Positions 1-8,861 of a stretch of DNA of 64,000 nt are shown in pieces. This stretch comes from Chloroflexota bacterium (GTDB taxonomy: Bacteria; Chloroflexota; Dehalococcoidia; SM23-28-2; RBG-16-64-32). How positions within the stretch are numbered: position 1 is the first letter of the stretch; each line of letters starts with the position of its first letter. The stretch spans positions 56,381 to 120,380 of the forward strand of contig JAJCYV010000026.1 in the NCBI GenBank assembly GCA_029262695.1, written 5' to 3'. Both the position numbers and the translations under genes were made by a program. The notes below the pieces were generated by a model. That model worked only from the letters and a program-made list of their open reading frames with translations, made no database searches and was not told the DNA's origin.

Positions 1-23
1 CTACTGCCTGTACTGTCATCCAT
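1..23 (-). CDS. 5' end of a minus-strand CDS running off the left edge (MDDSTGS...)
   Basis: Reverse strand reads AAGGAGGTGATGTGA-ATG GAT GAC AGT ACA GGC AGT; strong SD 7 nt before ATG. Confidence 0.35.
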
Positions 24-100
24 TCACATCACCTCCTTATCTGCGGGCATGGTAACAGATTTGGCGACCGCGTGGGGACGATTCTTGTGAAGGATTCGCG

Positions 101-1618
101 TCAGCCGGCGAGGATCGAGCGCAGGGCGGCGCGGGCGACGGTTGGGTCGTGGCACTCGTAGCTGGTGTCGCCGACGTGGACAGTGCGCTCGTGGCCCTTG
201 CCAGCGAGGAGGACGGCGTCTTCGTCGACAGCCATCGCCAGCGCCTGGGCGATCGCTTCGCGCCGGTCGGGGACGACGGCGAAGTCGTGGCCTTCGCGCT
301 TGCCGGCGGCGCGCATGGCATCGGCGATGTCAGTGATGATCGCGTCGCGGTCCTCGGTGTAGGGGTTGTCGTCGGTGATGATCGAGTAGTCTGCCAGCTC
401 GGCGGCGACGGCCGCCATGCCGGGGCGCCGCTCGCGGTCACGCTCGCCGATGCAGCCGAAGACGGCGATGATGCGGCCACGGACGGTGGCGCGCAGGTGC
501 TCCAGGACAGCGCGGAGGGAGGCCGGGGCGTGCGCGAAGTCGACGAGGGTGGTGAACGGCTGGCCTTCGTCGATCACCTCCATGCGGCCGGGCGCGCCGG
601 GCCAGGTTTCGATCGCGCGCGCGGCCGCTTCGAGGTCGAGACCGGCGGCGAGGGCGGCGGCGAGGGCGGCGAGGGCGCTGTTCACGTTGAAGGCGCCGGG
701 CCGCGGCACGCGAAGGTCCAGCCGGCGGCCCTCGGCCTCGGCGGTCAGGTCCGCCCCGCGCGCGTCGGCGTCGATCCCGGTGGCGCGGATGTCCGCTTCG
801 GCGTCCGTCGCGTAGGTCAGGACACGAGCGTTCGTCTGGGCGCCGAAGAAGGCGGCCGATGGATCGTCGGCGTTGAGGACGGCGGTCTTCGGGAGTCCCT
901 TGTCGGCGGCTTCGTCGAGCATCTGGAAGAGGCGGGCCTTGGCGGCGCGGTAGTCCTCGTCCGTGCCGTGGAAGTCGATGTGGTCGCGGGTGAGGTTGGT
1001 GAGGACGGCGATGTCGTACTCGCACTCGTCGACGCGGTGGAGAGTTAGGCCGTGGGAGGTCGCTTCGACTACGGCCCACTCACAGCCCACATCGGCCATC
1101 TGCGCGAGCATCGCCTGAACAGCGGGCGATTCCGGCGTCGTGAAGCGGCCGGTGTCGGGCAGGAGTTCGTCGCCGATGCGGCATTCGACGGTGCTGATGA
1201 GGCCCGCGCCGTGACCGGTGGCGTTGAGGACGTGCGCGAGGAGGTGGCAGAGGCTGGTCTTGCCGTCCGTGCCGGTGACGCCGATGACGTTGAGACGCTT
1301 CGCCGGATAGCCGTGGAAGGCGGCGGCGATCTGCGCCAGGCCGCGGCGGGTGTCCGGAAGGACGAGGACGTCGGCGCCGCCGCCTTCGATCAGCGGTCGC
1401 CAGAGCGCCTCGCGGTCTTCCTGGACGGCGACGGCCTGTGCGCCGGACTCGACGGTGCGGGCGAGGTAGGCGTGGCCGTCGACGGTGAGGCCGGCGACGG
1501 CGACGAAGAGCGCGCCGGGCCGGGCCAGCCGCGAGTCCTGCTCAATGGCGGTGACCTCGACTTCGCCGTCGCCGATGAGGCGGGCGCCGGTGAGGCGAGC
1601 GAGTTCAGAGAGGCGCAT
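101..1618 (-). CDS. murE: UDP-N-acetylmuramoyl-tripeptide synthetase (MurE-type Mur ligase)
   Basis: 505 aa; GVTGTDGKTS P-loop, Mur ligase motifs (TRDHIDFHGT, DFAHAPASLRAVL, DDNPYTED). Confidence 0.93.
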   Translation of the reverse strand: MRLSELARLTGARLIGDGEVEVTAIEQDSRLARPGALFVAVAGLTVDGHAYLARTVESGAQAVAVQEDREALWRPLIEGGGADVLVLPDTRRGLAQIAAAFHGYPAKRLNVIGVTGTDGKTSLCHLLAHVLNATGHGAGLISTVECRIGDELLPDTGRFTTPESPAVQAMLAQMADVGCEWAVVEATSHGLTLHRVDECEYDIAVLTNLTRDHIDFHGTDEDYRAAKARLFQMLDEAADKGLPKTAVLNADDPSAAFFGAQTNARVLTYATDAEADIRATGIDADARGADLTAEAEGRRLDLRVPRPGAFNVNSALAALAAALAAGLDLEAAARAIETWPGAPGRMEVIDEGQPFTTLVDFAHAPASLRAVLEHLRATVRGRIIAVFGCIGERDRERRPGMAAVAAELADYSIITDDNPYTEDRDAIITDIADAMRAAGKREGHDFAVVPDRREAIAQALAMAVDEDAVLLAGKGHERTVHVGDTSYECHDPTVARAALRSILAG

Positions 1619-1659
1619 GAGTTAACGATAAACGGCGGAGGCCGCCGCCGCGAGTGTCT

Positions 1660-2024
1660 GGAGTAGTCCAGCAGGCCTGTAGGCCGAGTTCTGTATCCGC
1701 CGAGGCGGACGGTGACCATCAATCTAGGACTCCGGTTACCCGAAGCCTCAAGCAGCCAACCCGAGGGTCTGGGTCGAGCACCCTTAGCGCCCTCCTATTT
1801 GGCCTTGCTCCGCGCGGGGTTTGGCCGGCCGCCGGCTCTCACCGGCGCCGGTGGGCTCTTACCCCACCATTTCACCCTTACCCCGACGAGTCGGGGCGGT
1901 ATGTTTCTGTGCCACTTTCCGTCGGGTCGCCCCGCCCGGGAGTTACCCGGCGCGCTACTCGATTGGAGCTCGGACCTTCCTCCCCGACAAGTCGGGGCGG
2001 CCACCCGGCCTACTGGACTACTCC
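1660..2024 (-). ncRNA. rnpB: RNase P RNA, bacterial class A
   Basis: Reverse strand: GGAGTAGTCCAGTAGGCCGG... GGAAGGTCCGAGCTCC... GACGGAAAGTGGCACAGAAACATACCGCC... GGGTAAGGGTGAAATGGTGGGGTAAGAGCCCACCG... ACAGAACTCGGCCTACAGGCC...GGACTACTCC; ends pair as P1. Confidence 0.93.
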
Positions 2025-2119
2025 CCATTCTAGCAGTGATCGCCTAGACCGCACCTTCACCGACGTGCGGGAATGCGGCGGCGGCGGCGAGCGTCCTCTT
2101 ATACGAGGTGGTGGTGGAG

Positions 2120-2335
2120 ATGAGCGGAACAAAATGTCCGTTGTGCGGAGGAAGCGGCTGCTGTCGTGAGTGCGGCGGTCGCGGGGCGCTGGCCTGCTTG
2201 GGCTGCGACGGCCTGGGCTGCCTTGAGTGCGAGGATGGAGGCGTTGATGCGTGCCTGCGCTGCGGACGCGGTGGGATGTGCCAGCGCTGTGGAGGGCGCG
2301 GCAAGATCTCCCTGCCGGCCGGGCGAGGGCGCTAG
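2120..2335 (+). CDS. small Cys-rich protein with six CxxC knuckles (DnaJ central domain-like)
   Basis: MSGTKCPLCGGSGCCRECGGRGALACLGCDGLGCLECEDGGVDACLRCGRGGMCQRCGGRGKI. Confidence 0.7.
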   Translation: MSGTKCPLCGGSGCCRECGGRGALACLGCDGLGCLECEDGGVDACLRCGRGGMCQRCGGRGKISLPAGRGR

Positions 2336-2742
2336 GAAGGGCGGGAGTCCAGCGCCAGGTTGGCAAGCTGATCGGCGCGCTTGTTCTGCTCGCGCGGGAC
2401 GTGAGTGACCTTGAAGCTATCGAACTTGCCCTTCAGCTCCACGACGCGCTCGAAGAAGGGGCGCAGGCGCGCGTTGCGGACGCGGTAGCGGAACTCCAGC
2501 TGGCGGACGATGAGCTGGGAGTCCATGCGCAGGTCGACTGAGCCGCCGCCGAGGCCAAGCGCGGCTTCGAGGCCGGCGATGACGGCCTGGTACTCTGCCT
2601 CGTTGTTGGTGGCACGGCCGAGACGGCGGGAGACGGTGTGCATCTCTTCGCCGGCGGCGTTGTAGACGACCGCGCCGATAGAAGCAGGGCCGGGGTTACC
2701 GCGGGAGGCGCCGTCGGTGTAGACCGTCCAGGTGGCGGTCAC
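2332..2742 (-). CDS. rnhA: ribonuclease HI family protein
   Basis: YTDGASRGNPGPASIGAVV ... NNEAEYQAVIAGLEAAL ... DSQLIVRQL ... HVPREQNKRADQLANLAL. Confidence 0.9.
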   Translation of the reverse strand: MTATWTVYTDGASRGNPGPASIGAVVYNAAGEEMHTVSRRLGRATNNEAEYQAVIAGLEAALGLGGGSVDLRMDSQLIVRQLEFRYRVRNARLRPFFERVVELKGKFDSFKVTHVPREQNKRADQLANLALDSRPS

Positions 2743-2745
2743 AGG

Positions 2746-4131
2746 CTAGGACTTGAACGTCAGTTCGACGCCGTCGTCACGGACGGTGATGCGGTCGACG
2801 ACTTCGCGCAGGTGTTCTTGCTTGACAGTGAACTCCATGGACTGCCACTCGGTGCGCAGGCGGTTGACGACTTCCTCACGGTGGCGGCGGATCTCGCCCT
2901 CGGTCTCGTGTTGCTCGGCGATGCGCTGGGTGGCGACGAGGCGGTCTTCGATCTGGAGCTGCTCGGCCGCGATCGTCTGCGCCATCGACTGCGCCTTCTC
3001 GGCGTTGATCTGGCCGCTCGCAGCGGAGTCCAGGTAGCCCTCGAGGCGCTTGTCCAGGCGCCGGACCTTATCGCGCAGGCGGGTCATCTGGGCCTGCAGG
3101 TCGGCCTTGTTGCCCGTGCCGTTGGCGGCGTCGGCGAGCGAGGCTGCGCGCAGCGCTTCGCTGACCTCTTCTTCCAGCACTTCGGCGCGCCGCGTGTGGT
3201 AGTCGCAGAGGCTGCGGTTGGTACGCGACTCGCACTGGTAGTAGCGGTATTGGGCGGTCTTTTCGGTGCCGTCGGAGCGGCGCCACTTCTGCTTGCGGGT
3301 GACGCCGATCATCTTGTTGCCGCAGTAGCCGCAGAAGGTGACGCCGGAGAGGAGGAACGGCGAAACCTGGCGCTGCGCGCTGCTGGGCCGGCGCTGGTCC
3401 AGCCGCTCCTGCACCAGGCGGAAGTCTTCCTGCGAGATCAGCGGCGCGTGGCTGGCTGGAACGCGTACGCCAAAGCGTGAGTAGGTGCCAACGTAAGCGC
3501 GGTTGCGGAGGATATCGCGGACGGTGACCATGCTCCAGAGGCCGCCGCGGCGGGTGTGGAAGTCGTCTTCGTTGAGGCGACGGGCGATGCGGCGGATGCC
3601 GAGGCCGTCCTTGAGGTAGAGGCGGAAGATGTAGCGGACGACGGAGCCTTCATCCGGCACGACGACGAGGCGGCGCCGCGGGCCGACGCGGTAGCCGTAC
3701 GGCGGACGGCCGAGCGCCTCGCCCTTGACGGCCTTCTTGCGCATTGCTGCTTTGACGCGGTCGCCGAGGCCGCCGTTGGAACGTAGCTTCGTCCAGGCCT
3801 CGAGGAACTCGCCGGCGAGGTCGGCGCCGGTGGCGATGCTGACGATGGGGACGCCGATGGTGGAGAGCTGGAAGTAGCGGCGGGCGGCGTCGTTGTGGCC
3901 GTCGCCCAGTGTGGCGAGGTCGGGCACGACGACGAGGAGGAACCCCTGCGGGCCCTGCTGGCGCGCGAACTCCAGGAGCTGGCGGAAGCCGGGGTTTTCG
4001 CCGTTGCGGTCGGCGTCGAGGAAGGTGGCAGCGGCCTCGAAGCCGTTTTCGCTGCAGAACTGGATGAACGCCTCGCTCTGTTCGGCGAGGGAGCGCCTCT
4101 TCGATTCGCGGAAGTAGCCTATCGCTCTCAT
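2746..4131 (-). CDS. large serine recombinase family protein with apparently degenerate resolvase domain
   Basis: MRAIGYFRES... N-terminal resolvase fold, recombinase domain, zinc ribbon (CGYCGNKM...CESRTNRSLC), coiled coil; ATG at 4131 chosen over the longer ORF. Confidence 0.85.
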   Translation of the reverse strand: MRAIGYFRESKRRSLAEQSEAFIQFCSENGFEAAATFLDADRNGENPGFRQLLEFARQQGPQGFLLVVVPDLATLGDGHNDAARRYFQLSTIGVPIVSIATGADLAGEFLEAWTKLRSNGGLGDRVKAAMRKKAVKGEALGRPPYGYRVGPRRRLVVVPDEGSVVRYIFRLYLKDGLGIRRIARRLNEDDFHTRRGGLWSMVTVRDILRNRAYVGTYSRFGVRVPASHAPLISQEDFRLVQERLDQRRPSSAQRQVSPFLLSGVTFCGYCGNKMIGVTRKQKWRRSDGTEKTAQYRYYQCESRTNRSLCDYHTRRAEVLEEEVSEALRAASLADAANGTGNKADLQAQMTRLRDKVRRLDKRLEGYLDSAASGQINAEKAQSMAQTIAAEQLQIEDRLVATQRIAEQHETEGEIRRHREEVVNRLRTEWQSMEFTVKQEHLREVVDRITVRDDGVELTFKS

Positions 4132-4132
4132 G

Positions 4133-4849
4133 TCAGACGAAGACCAGGATGCGCTCGCAGCTAACGCACTGGACGAGCGCTGCGGGGTTACGGGCCTTCT
4201 GGATGATGTTGCGGGGCAAGGTGATGCGGCAGCCCTGGCACATGCCGCGCTCGACGGTGGCGACGGCGGAACCGTCGCGGCGGTCGCGCAGGAGGTCGTA
4301 GAGGCTGAGCGAGGCGCGGTCGGCGGCGCCGCTCTGCTCCCCACGGATGGCGCGAAGGCGTTCGATCTCCGGCTCAAGACCGGCCTTCTCGGCCACGAGG
4401 TGGGACTGGGCGGCCTGCCAGCGCGCCTCGATCTCGGAGAGGATCGACTGGGCCTGGGAGGCCACGGCCTCGCCTTCTTCGGTCTGCTCGAGGCTGGCGA
4501 GGAAGGCGTCTTCGCGGGTCTGGAGGTTCTTCTTGAGCGACTTGAGGTCGGCGTCGAGGTCGGAGAGTTCTCTGGAGTCGGTGACTTCGCCGCTGTAGAG
4601 CCTGGCCTCGACGGTGCCTACTTTGGCGCGTACATCGTCGGCCTCGAACTCCAGGTCCGACTGTATGGACTTGAGACGGCGGACATTTTCGGAGGCGGCC
4701 TCGAGCCAGTTGCGCGCTGAAGTTAGCTCTTCGCTCTCGCCGAGCTGGCTCTCGACTTCTTCGAGGCGCGCGACAGCCGCATCCAGGGCATGGTCAGTCT
4801 CCTGGAGCGCGAAAAGGTCGGCAGCGACGGTCATTAGTTGCGAGGACAT
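4133..4849 (-). CDS. coiled-coil protein with C-terminal C4 zinc ribbon
   Basis: Long coiled coil then CQGCRITLPRNIIQKARNPAALVQCVSCERILVFV. Confidence 0.85.
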   Translation of the reverse strand: MSSQLMTVAADLFALQETDHALDAAVARLEEVESQLGESEELTSARNWLEAASENVRRLKSIQSDLEFEADDVRAKVGTVEARLYSGEVTDSRELSDLDADLKSLKKNLQTREDAFLASLEQTEEGEAVASQAQSILSEIEARWQAAQSHLVAEKAGLEPEIERLRAIRGEQSGAADRASLSLYDLLRDRRDGSAVATVERGMCQGCRITLPRNIIQKARNPAALVQCVSCERILVFV

Positions 4850-4976
4850 CCGGGTTGGGGCGGGCTGTTATGGACAACCCTGCTGGCGGATTATAGACTC
4901 GCCCTGTGAGCGATTGCAACCGGCGCTGAGCGCCGCGCCGCGCCCTCTTTTCATAAACTTTTTTGAGCTTCATGCC

Positions 4977-5504
4977 ATGCAACTTCACGTCCTCCAAGAC
5001 CTGCGGCGGAAGCTGGGAAGCCTCAGCGAATACGAGCTGAAGGAGGAGCGCGTCGTCGCTGGTGACCTCGTCTTGCGCGACGTGAGCGGGACGGTGAGCC
5101 TGCTGCGAACAGACCGCGGCCTGCTGGCGACAATTGACGCGACCGCGAAGCTGGAGGAGAGCTGTGCGCGCTGCCTCGCCGGCGTCCTGGCCCAGGTGGA
5201 CGTCCGCTTCCAGGAGGAGTACGTACCGCTGATGGAAGCGGACACGAGCGCGCGCATCTACCTGGCCGAGGACGATGAGGCTTTCCGAATCGATACGGAG
5301 TACTGGCTCGATTTGCGGGAGGGCCTCCGGCAATATATCCTCATGAGTGAGCCATCGAAGCCCCTTTGCAGGGACGATTGCGCCGGCCTCTGTCCCGTCT
5401 GCGGGGCGGACCTCAACGCCGGGCCGTGCTCATGCCAGCCCGAAACCGACGAGAGGTGGGACGCGCTGGCGGGACTCAAGCAGGAGATGGACGAAGGGAA
5501 GTAA
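4977..5504 (+). CDS. DUF177 / YceD family protein
   Basis: MQLHVLQDLRRKLGS...CARCLAGVLAQVDVRFQEEY...CRDDCAGLCPVCGADLNAGPCSC; immediately upstream of rpmF as is typical. Confidence 0.88.
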   Translation: MQLHVLQDLRRKLGSLSEYELKEERVVAGDLVLRDVSGTVSLLRTDRGLLATIDATAKLEESCARCLAGVLAQVDVRFQEEYVPLMEADTSARIYLAEDDEAFRIDTEYWLDLREGLRQYILMSEPSKPLCRDDCAGLCPVCGADLNAGPCSCQPETDERWDALAGLKQEMDEGK

Positions 5505-5505
5505 C

Positions 5506-5709
5506 GTGGCACCGCTACCAAAGAAGAAACGATCAGTATCACGCAAGAGGCGTCACCGGACGCACCTCGCGGCGACGGTTCCGCACCTGATTGTGTGCAC
5601 GCAGTGTCGCAGCCCCAAGCGTTCCCACCAGGCCTGCCCCATCTGCGGGACGTACAACGGCCGACAGGTGCTGGACGTGGCCCGCGAGCCGCGGACGCCC
5701 ACGGCATAG
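5506..5709 (+). CDS. rpmF: 50S ribosomal protein L32
   Basis: GTG start; VAPLPKKKRSVSRKRRHRTH...CTQCRSPKRSHQACPICGTYNGRQVL. Confidence 0.93.
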   Translation: MAPLPKKKRSVSRKRRHRTHLAATVPHLIVCTQCRSPKRSHQACPICGTYNGRQVLDVAREPRTPTA

Positions 5710-5742
5710 CTCAGCACCGTTGCGTGCTATACTCGGCTGGCT

Positions 5743-5937
5743 ATGAGACGCGGACTTATCTACGTTCTACCCCCGCTGAGCCTGATGTTGGCTGCCGCCG
5801 CCGCGATCACGTACTTCGTCTGGTGGGACGCCACACACTGCACCTTTTGCCGCACGCGCCTCGATGAGTTCGGCCGCTGCCCCAATTCGGACTGCACCTT
5901 CGGCCGGCTGACCCGCGAGCAAGACGCGAGCGAGTAA
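5743..5937 (+). CDS. small membrane-anchored zinc-ribbon-like protein
   Basis: N-terminal TM segment followed by CTFCRTRLDEFGRCPNSDC. Confidence 0.6.
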   Translation: MRRGLIYVLPPLSLMLAAAAAITYFVWWDATHCTFCRTRLDEFGRCPNSDCTFGRLTREQDASE

Positions 5938-6006
5938 CGCTATCGCCGTATGAACGAGGCGACATCATCTTCACGGCTCACGACCGAGCGCTTGCTCCAG
6001 CTACCC

Positions 6007-6921
6007 ATGGACCCGGAGCTGGTTCTCGTATTCCCCGGACAGGGCTCGCAGAAGGTGGGCATGGGCCGGGCCGCCGCAACGTCTTCGAAGACGGCAGCCG
6101 GCGTCTTCGCTGAGGCGGACGAGGCGCTGGGGTTCGATCTCTCGCGCCTCTGCTTCGAAGGGCCGGAGGAACGACTGAAAGAGACGGCCAACACGCAGCC
6201 GGCGATCCTGGCGGCATCGGTCGCCGTCCTCGCCGCGGCGCTGGACGCCGACACGATTCAGCGGCGGCCGGCGCTTGTTGCGGGGCACAGCCTGGGTGAG
6301 TACTCGGCGCTGGTCGCGGCCGGTGCGCTGGAGTTCGGCGCGGCGATGCGGCTGGTCCGAGAACGCGGGCGGCTGATGGACGAAGCCGGCCAGGCGTCGC
6401 CGGGCACGCTGGCGGCAGTCGTCGGACTGGACGAGGCGACCGTCGAGGAGATCTGTGGCGAGTCCGGCGCTGAAGTGGCGAACTACAACGCGGCGACGCA
6501 GACGGTCGTCGGCGGCGCGCCAGAGGCCGTCGAGCGGGCGTGCACGCTGGCCAAGGAGCGGGGCGGCCGCGGACTGCCGGTGAAGGTTTCGGGCGCGTTC
6601 CACACGTCGCTGATGGCACCGGCAGCCGAGGCTTTCGCGCGCCTGCTGGCGGACGCCGAGATCGCCGAGCCGGTGATCCCGGTCGTCGGCAACGTTAGCG
6701 GCGGGACGCTGAACTCCGCGGCGGACGTCCGCGCGGATCTGGAGCAGCAGATCAGGCGGCCGGTACGCTGGCACCAGTCGGTCGACGCCATGGAGACCGC
6801 CGGTGCGCGGCGAGCGCTCGAAGTGGGCCCGGGCAAGGTGCTGACCGCGCAGCTCAAGCGCAGCCACCCCGGCCTCGAAGCGCGGTCGATCGAGGAGATT
6901 TCGGAGACGGCGAATGTTTGA
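6007..6921 (+). CDS. fabD: malonyl-CoA:ACP transacylase
   Basis: LVFPGQGSQKVGMG, GHSLGEYSALVAAGAL, SGAFHTSLM. Confidence 0.95.
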   Translation: MDPELVLVFPGQGSQKVGMGRAAATSSKTAAGVFAEADEALGFDLSRLCFEGPEERLKETANTQPAILAASVAVLAAALDADTIQRRPALVAGHSLGEYSALVAAGALEFGAAMRLVRERGRLMDEAGQASPGTLAAVVGLDEATVEEICGESGAEVANYNAATQTVVGGAPEAVERACTLAKERGGRGLPVKVSGAFHTSLMAPAAEAFARLLADAEIAEPVIPVVGNVSGGTLNSAADVRADLEQQIRRPVRWHQSVDAMETAGARRALEVGPGKVLTAQLKRSHPGLEARSIEEISETANV

Positions 6922-7660
6922 CCTCTCCGGCAAGGTGGCGCTGGTGACCGGCGGCTCGCGCGGGATCGGACGCTCGATCTGCGCGCAGCTCGCCGAGCAG
7001 GGCGCCGCCGTGGCGATCAACTACAACCAGAGCGCTGAACAGGCGGAAGACCTGCGCCAGAAGATCGAGGCCGCCGGCGGCAAGGCGATCACGGTGCAGG
7101 CGGACGTGCGCAAGCCCGAAGACGTGGAGCGGATGATTGAGGAGGCGGTGGCCGGGCTGGGACGACTGGACGTGCTGGTAAACAACGCTGGCTTCAATCG
7201 CGACACTCTGATCCTGCGCATGTCGCTGGATGACTGGGACGAAGTGATGGAGCTGAACCTGCGCGCGGTCTTCATCTGCACCAAGGCGGTGCTGCGGACG
7301 ATGATGAAGCAGCGCTGGGGCCGGATCATCAACATCGGCAGCGTGTCCGGGCTGGCGGGCAACGCGGGGCAGGCGAACTACGCGGCGGCGAAGGCCGGGC
7401 TCGTGGGCTTCACGCGGGCGGTGGCGCGGGAGATGGGCTCACGCAGCATCACTTCGAACCTGGTGATGCCGGGCCTGGTGATAACGGAGCTGACGAAGGA
7501 CATCCGCCCGGAGATCAAAGAGGCCGTGGGGCAGCGCCTGATTGTGAAGCGAGAGGGCAAGCCGGAGGACATCTCCGCGTGCGTGGTCTACCTGGCGTCG
7601 GACGAGGCGGAGTACGTCACGGGTCAGGTGCTGTCGGTGGACGGCGGTCTGGGGCTCTAG
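6914..7660 (+). CDS. fabG: 3-oxoacyl-ACP reductase
   Basis: SDR: VTGGSRGIG, NNAG, SVSGLAGNAGQANYAAAKAG, YVTGQVLSVDGGLGL; between fabD and acpP. Confidence 0.95.
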   Translation: MFDLSGKVALVTGGSRGIGRSICAQLAEQGAAVAINYNQSAEQAEDLRQKIEAAGGKAITVQADVRKPEDVERMIEEAVAGLGRLDVLVNNAGFNRDTLILRMSLDDWDEVMELNLRAVFICTKAVLRTMMKQRWGRIINIGSVSGLAGNAGQANYAAAKAGLVGFTRAVAREMGSRSITSNLVMPGLVITELTKDIRPEIKEAVGQRLIVKREGKPEDISACVVYLASDEAEYVTGQVLSVDGGLGL

Positions 7661-7662
7661 CG

Positions 7663-8082
7663 ATGGCGGGGAAGAGGCGCAAGGCCCGGATCATTGCCCT
7701 GCAGTCTCTGTTTGAGCTGGACACCGTGGGCCATGAGCCGGCCGATTGCGTATCGCGCATCGCGGAGGAAGAGTCGGCGTCGAAGGAGATCGCGGCGTAC
7801 GCGCACGAGCTTGTAGACGGCGTGACCGAGAACAAGCAACGGATCAACGAGATCATCGAGGAGACGGCGCCGGCCTGGCCGCTGGACCAGATTGCGGCGA
7901 CGGACCGGAATATCCTGCGCCTTGCGATATACGAAATCGTCATCGATAATAAGGTGCCAATGCGAGCCGCCATAAACGAGGCAGTCGAGCTGGCCAAGAA
8001 GTATGGTGGCGACAATTCCCCAAGATTTGTAAACGGCGTCCTCGGTTCAGTGAGCGCGCTAGTCACGGCTGATCGAGGCTAA
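7663..8082 (+). CDS. nusB: transcription antitermination factor NusB
   Basis: RRKARIIALQSLFELD...DRNILRLAIYEI...AINEAVELAKKYGGDNSPRFVNGVLGSV. Confidence 0.93.
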   Translation: MAGKRRKARIIALQSLFELDTVGHEPADCVSRIAEEESASKEIAAYAHELVDGVTENKQRINEIIEETAPAWPLDQIAATDRNILRLAIYEIVIDNKVPMRAAINEAVELAKKYGGDNSPRFVNGVLGSVSALVTADRG

Positions 8083-8094
8083 GGAGGTACCCGC

Positions 8095-8355
8095 GTGGCA
8101 ACCGTATTCGAGAGAGTGCAGAAGATCATCGCCGAACAGCTCGGCGTCGAAGAGTCGGAGATCAAGCCGGAGACGTCGTTCGTCGACGACCTCAATGCTG
8201 ACTCGCTGGACCTGGTCGAGCTGATCATGTCCCTGGAAGAGGAGTTCAGCTCTGAGGGCCAGACGGTGGAGATCTCGGACGAGGACGCTGAGAAGATCGC
8301 CACGGTGCAGGACGCGGTGAGCTACATCGACGAGCGCGCCGGCTCAGGCGGCTGA
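8095..8355 (+). CDS. acpP: acyl carrier protein
   Basis: GTG start; [11 protein letters not shown]...[20 protein letters not shown] phosphopantetheine site. Confidence 0.96.
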   Translation: MATVFERVQKIIAEQLGVEESEIKPETSFVDDLNADSLDLVELIMSLEEEFSSEGQTVEISDEDAEKIATVQDAVSYIDERAGSGG

Positions 8356-8436
8356 CGCGGCCCGGCAGCGAACGCGGGAGCTGTGTCCCCCGCCCCGCGG
8401 CGGGGGATTGTCGTATCCTATTGGTGGACGTAGAAG

Positions 8437-8835
8437 ATGAACTTTCTCGGCATCGGCCTGCCCGAAATCGTGCTCATCTGTTTGATCGCGGTCGTTGTGC
8501 TTGGCCCGGAGCGCTTTCCGCAGGCCGCGGTGCAGGTGGCGCGCGCGATCAAGTGGCTGCGCGGTTACGCCACGGAGAACACTCGCGACTTGCGTAGCGA
8601 GTTCGCGGAGCTGACACGCGAATACGAGGAGATAAGGGAGGAGCTGAACGAGGTGCGGCAGGCTGTGGGTAGCGGCGTCTCGGCGGCCACGAAGGAGATC
8701 AGCAAGGTCATCGACGAGACGAAGCCCGCCCTCGAAGAGGCCCGGCCGGACCGCATCGCCGGCGGCAACGAACCGATCATTGAACCCGGCGGTGAGCTGC
8801 CCCCCGAGCCAGACCGCTCCGACAACGGAGCGTAG
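8437..8835 (+). CDS. tatB: Sec-independent translocase TatA/TatB-type protein
   Basis: MNFLGIGLPEIVLICLIAVVVLGPERFPQ plus amphipathic helix; adjacent to tatC. Confidence 0.85.
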   Translation: MNFLGIGLPEIVLICLIAVVVLGPERFPQAAVQVARAIKWLRGYATENTRDLRSEFAELTREYEEIREELNEVRQAVGSGVSAATKEISKVIDETKPALEEARPDRIAGGNEPIIEPGGELPPEPDRSDNGA

Positions 8836-8861
8836 CCGGAGGCCGCCGGCCCAAAGACGCC

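Noticed and set aside
149-1048. 299-aa plus-strand ORF
   Set aside because: Antisense to murE.
1654-2169. ORFs overlapping the RNase P RNA
   Set aside because: The region folds and reads as rnpB on the minus strand; ORFs are coincidental.
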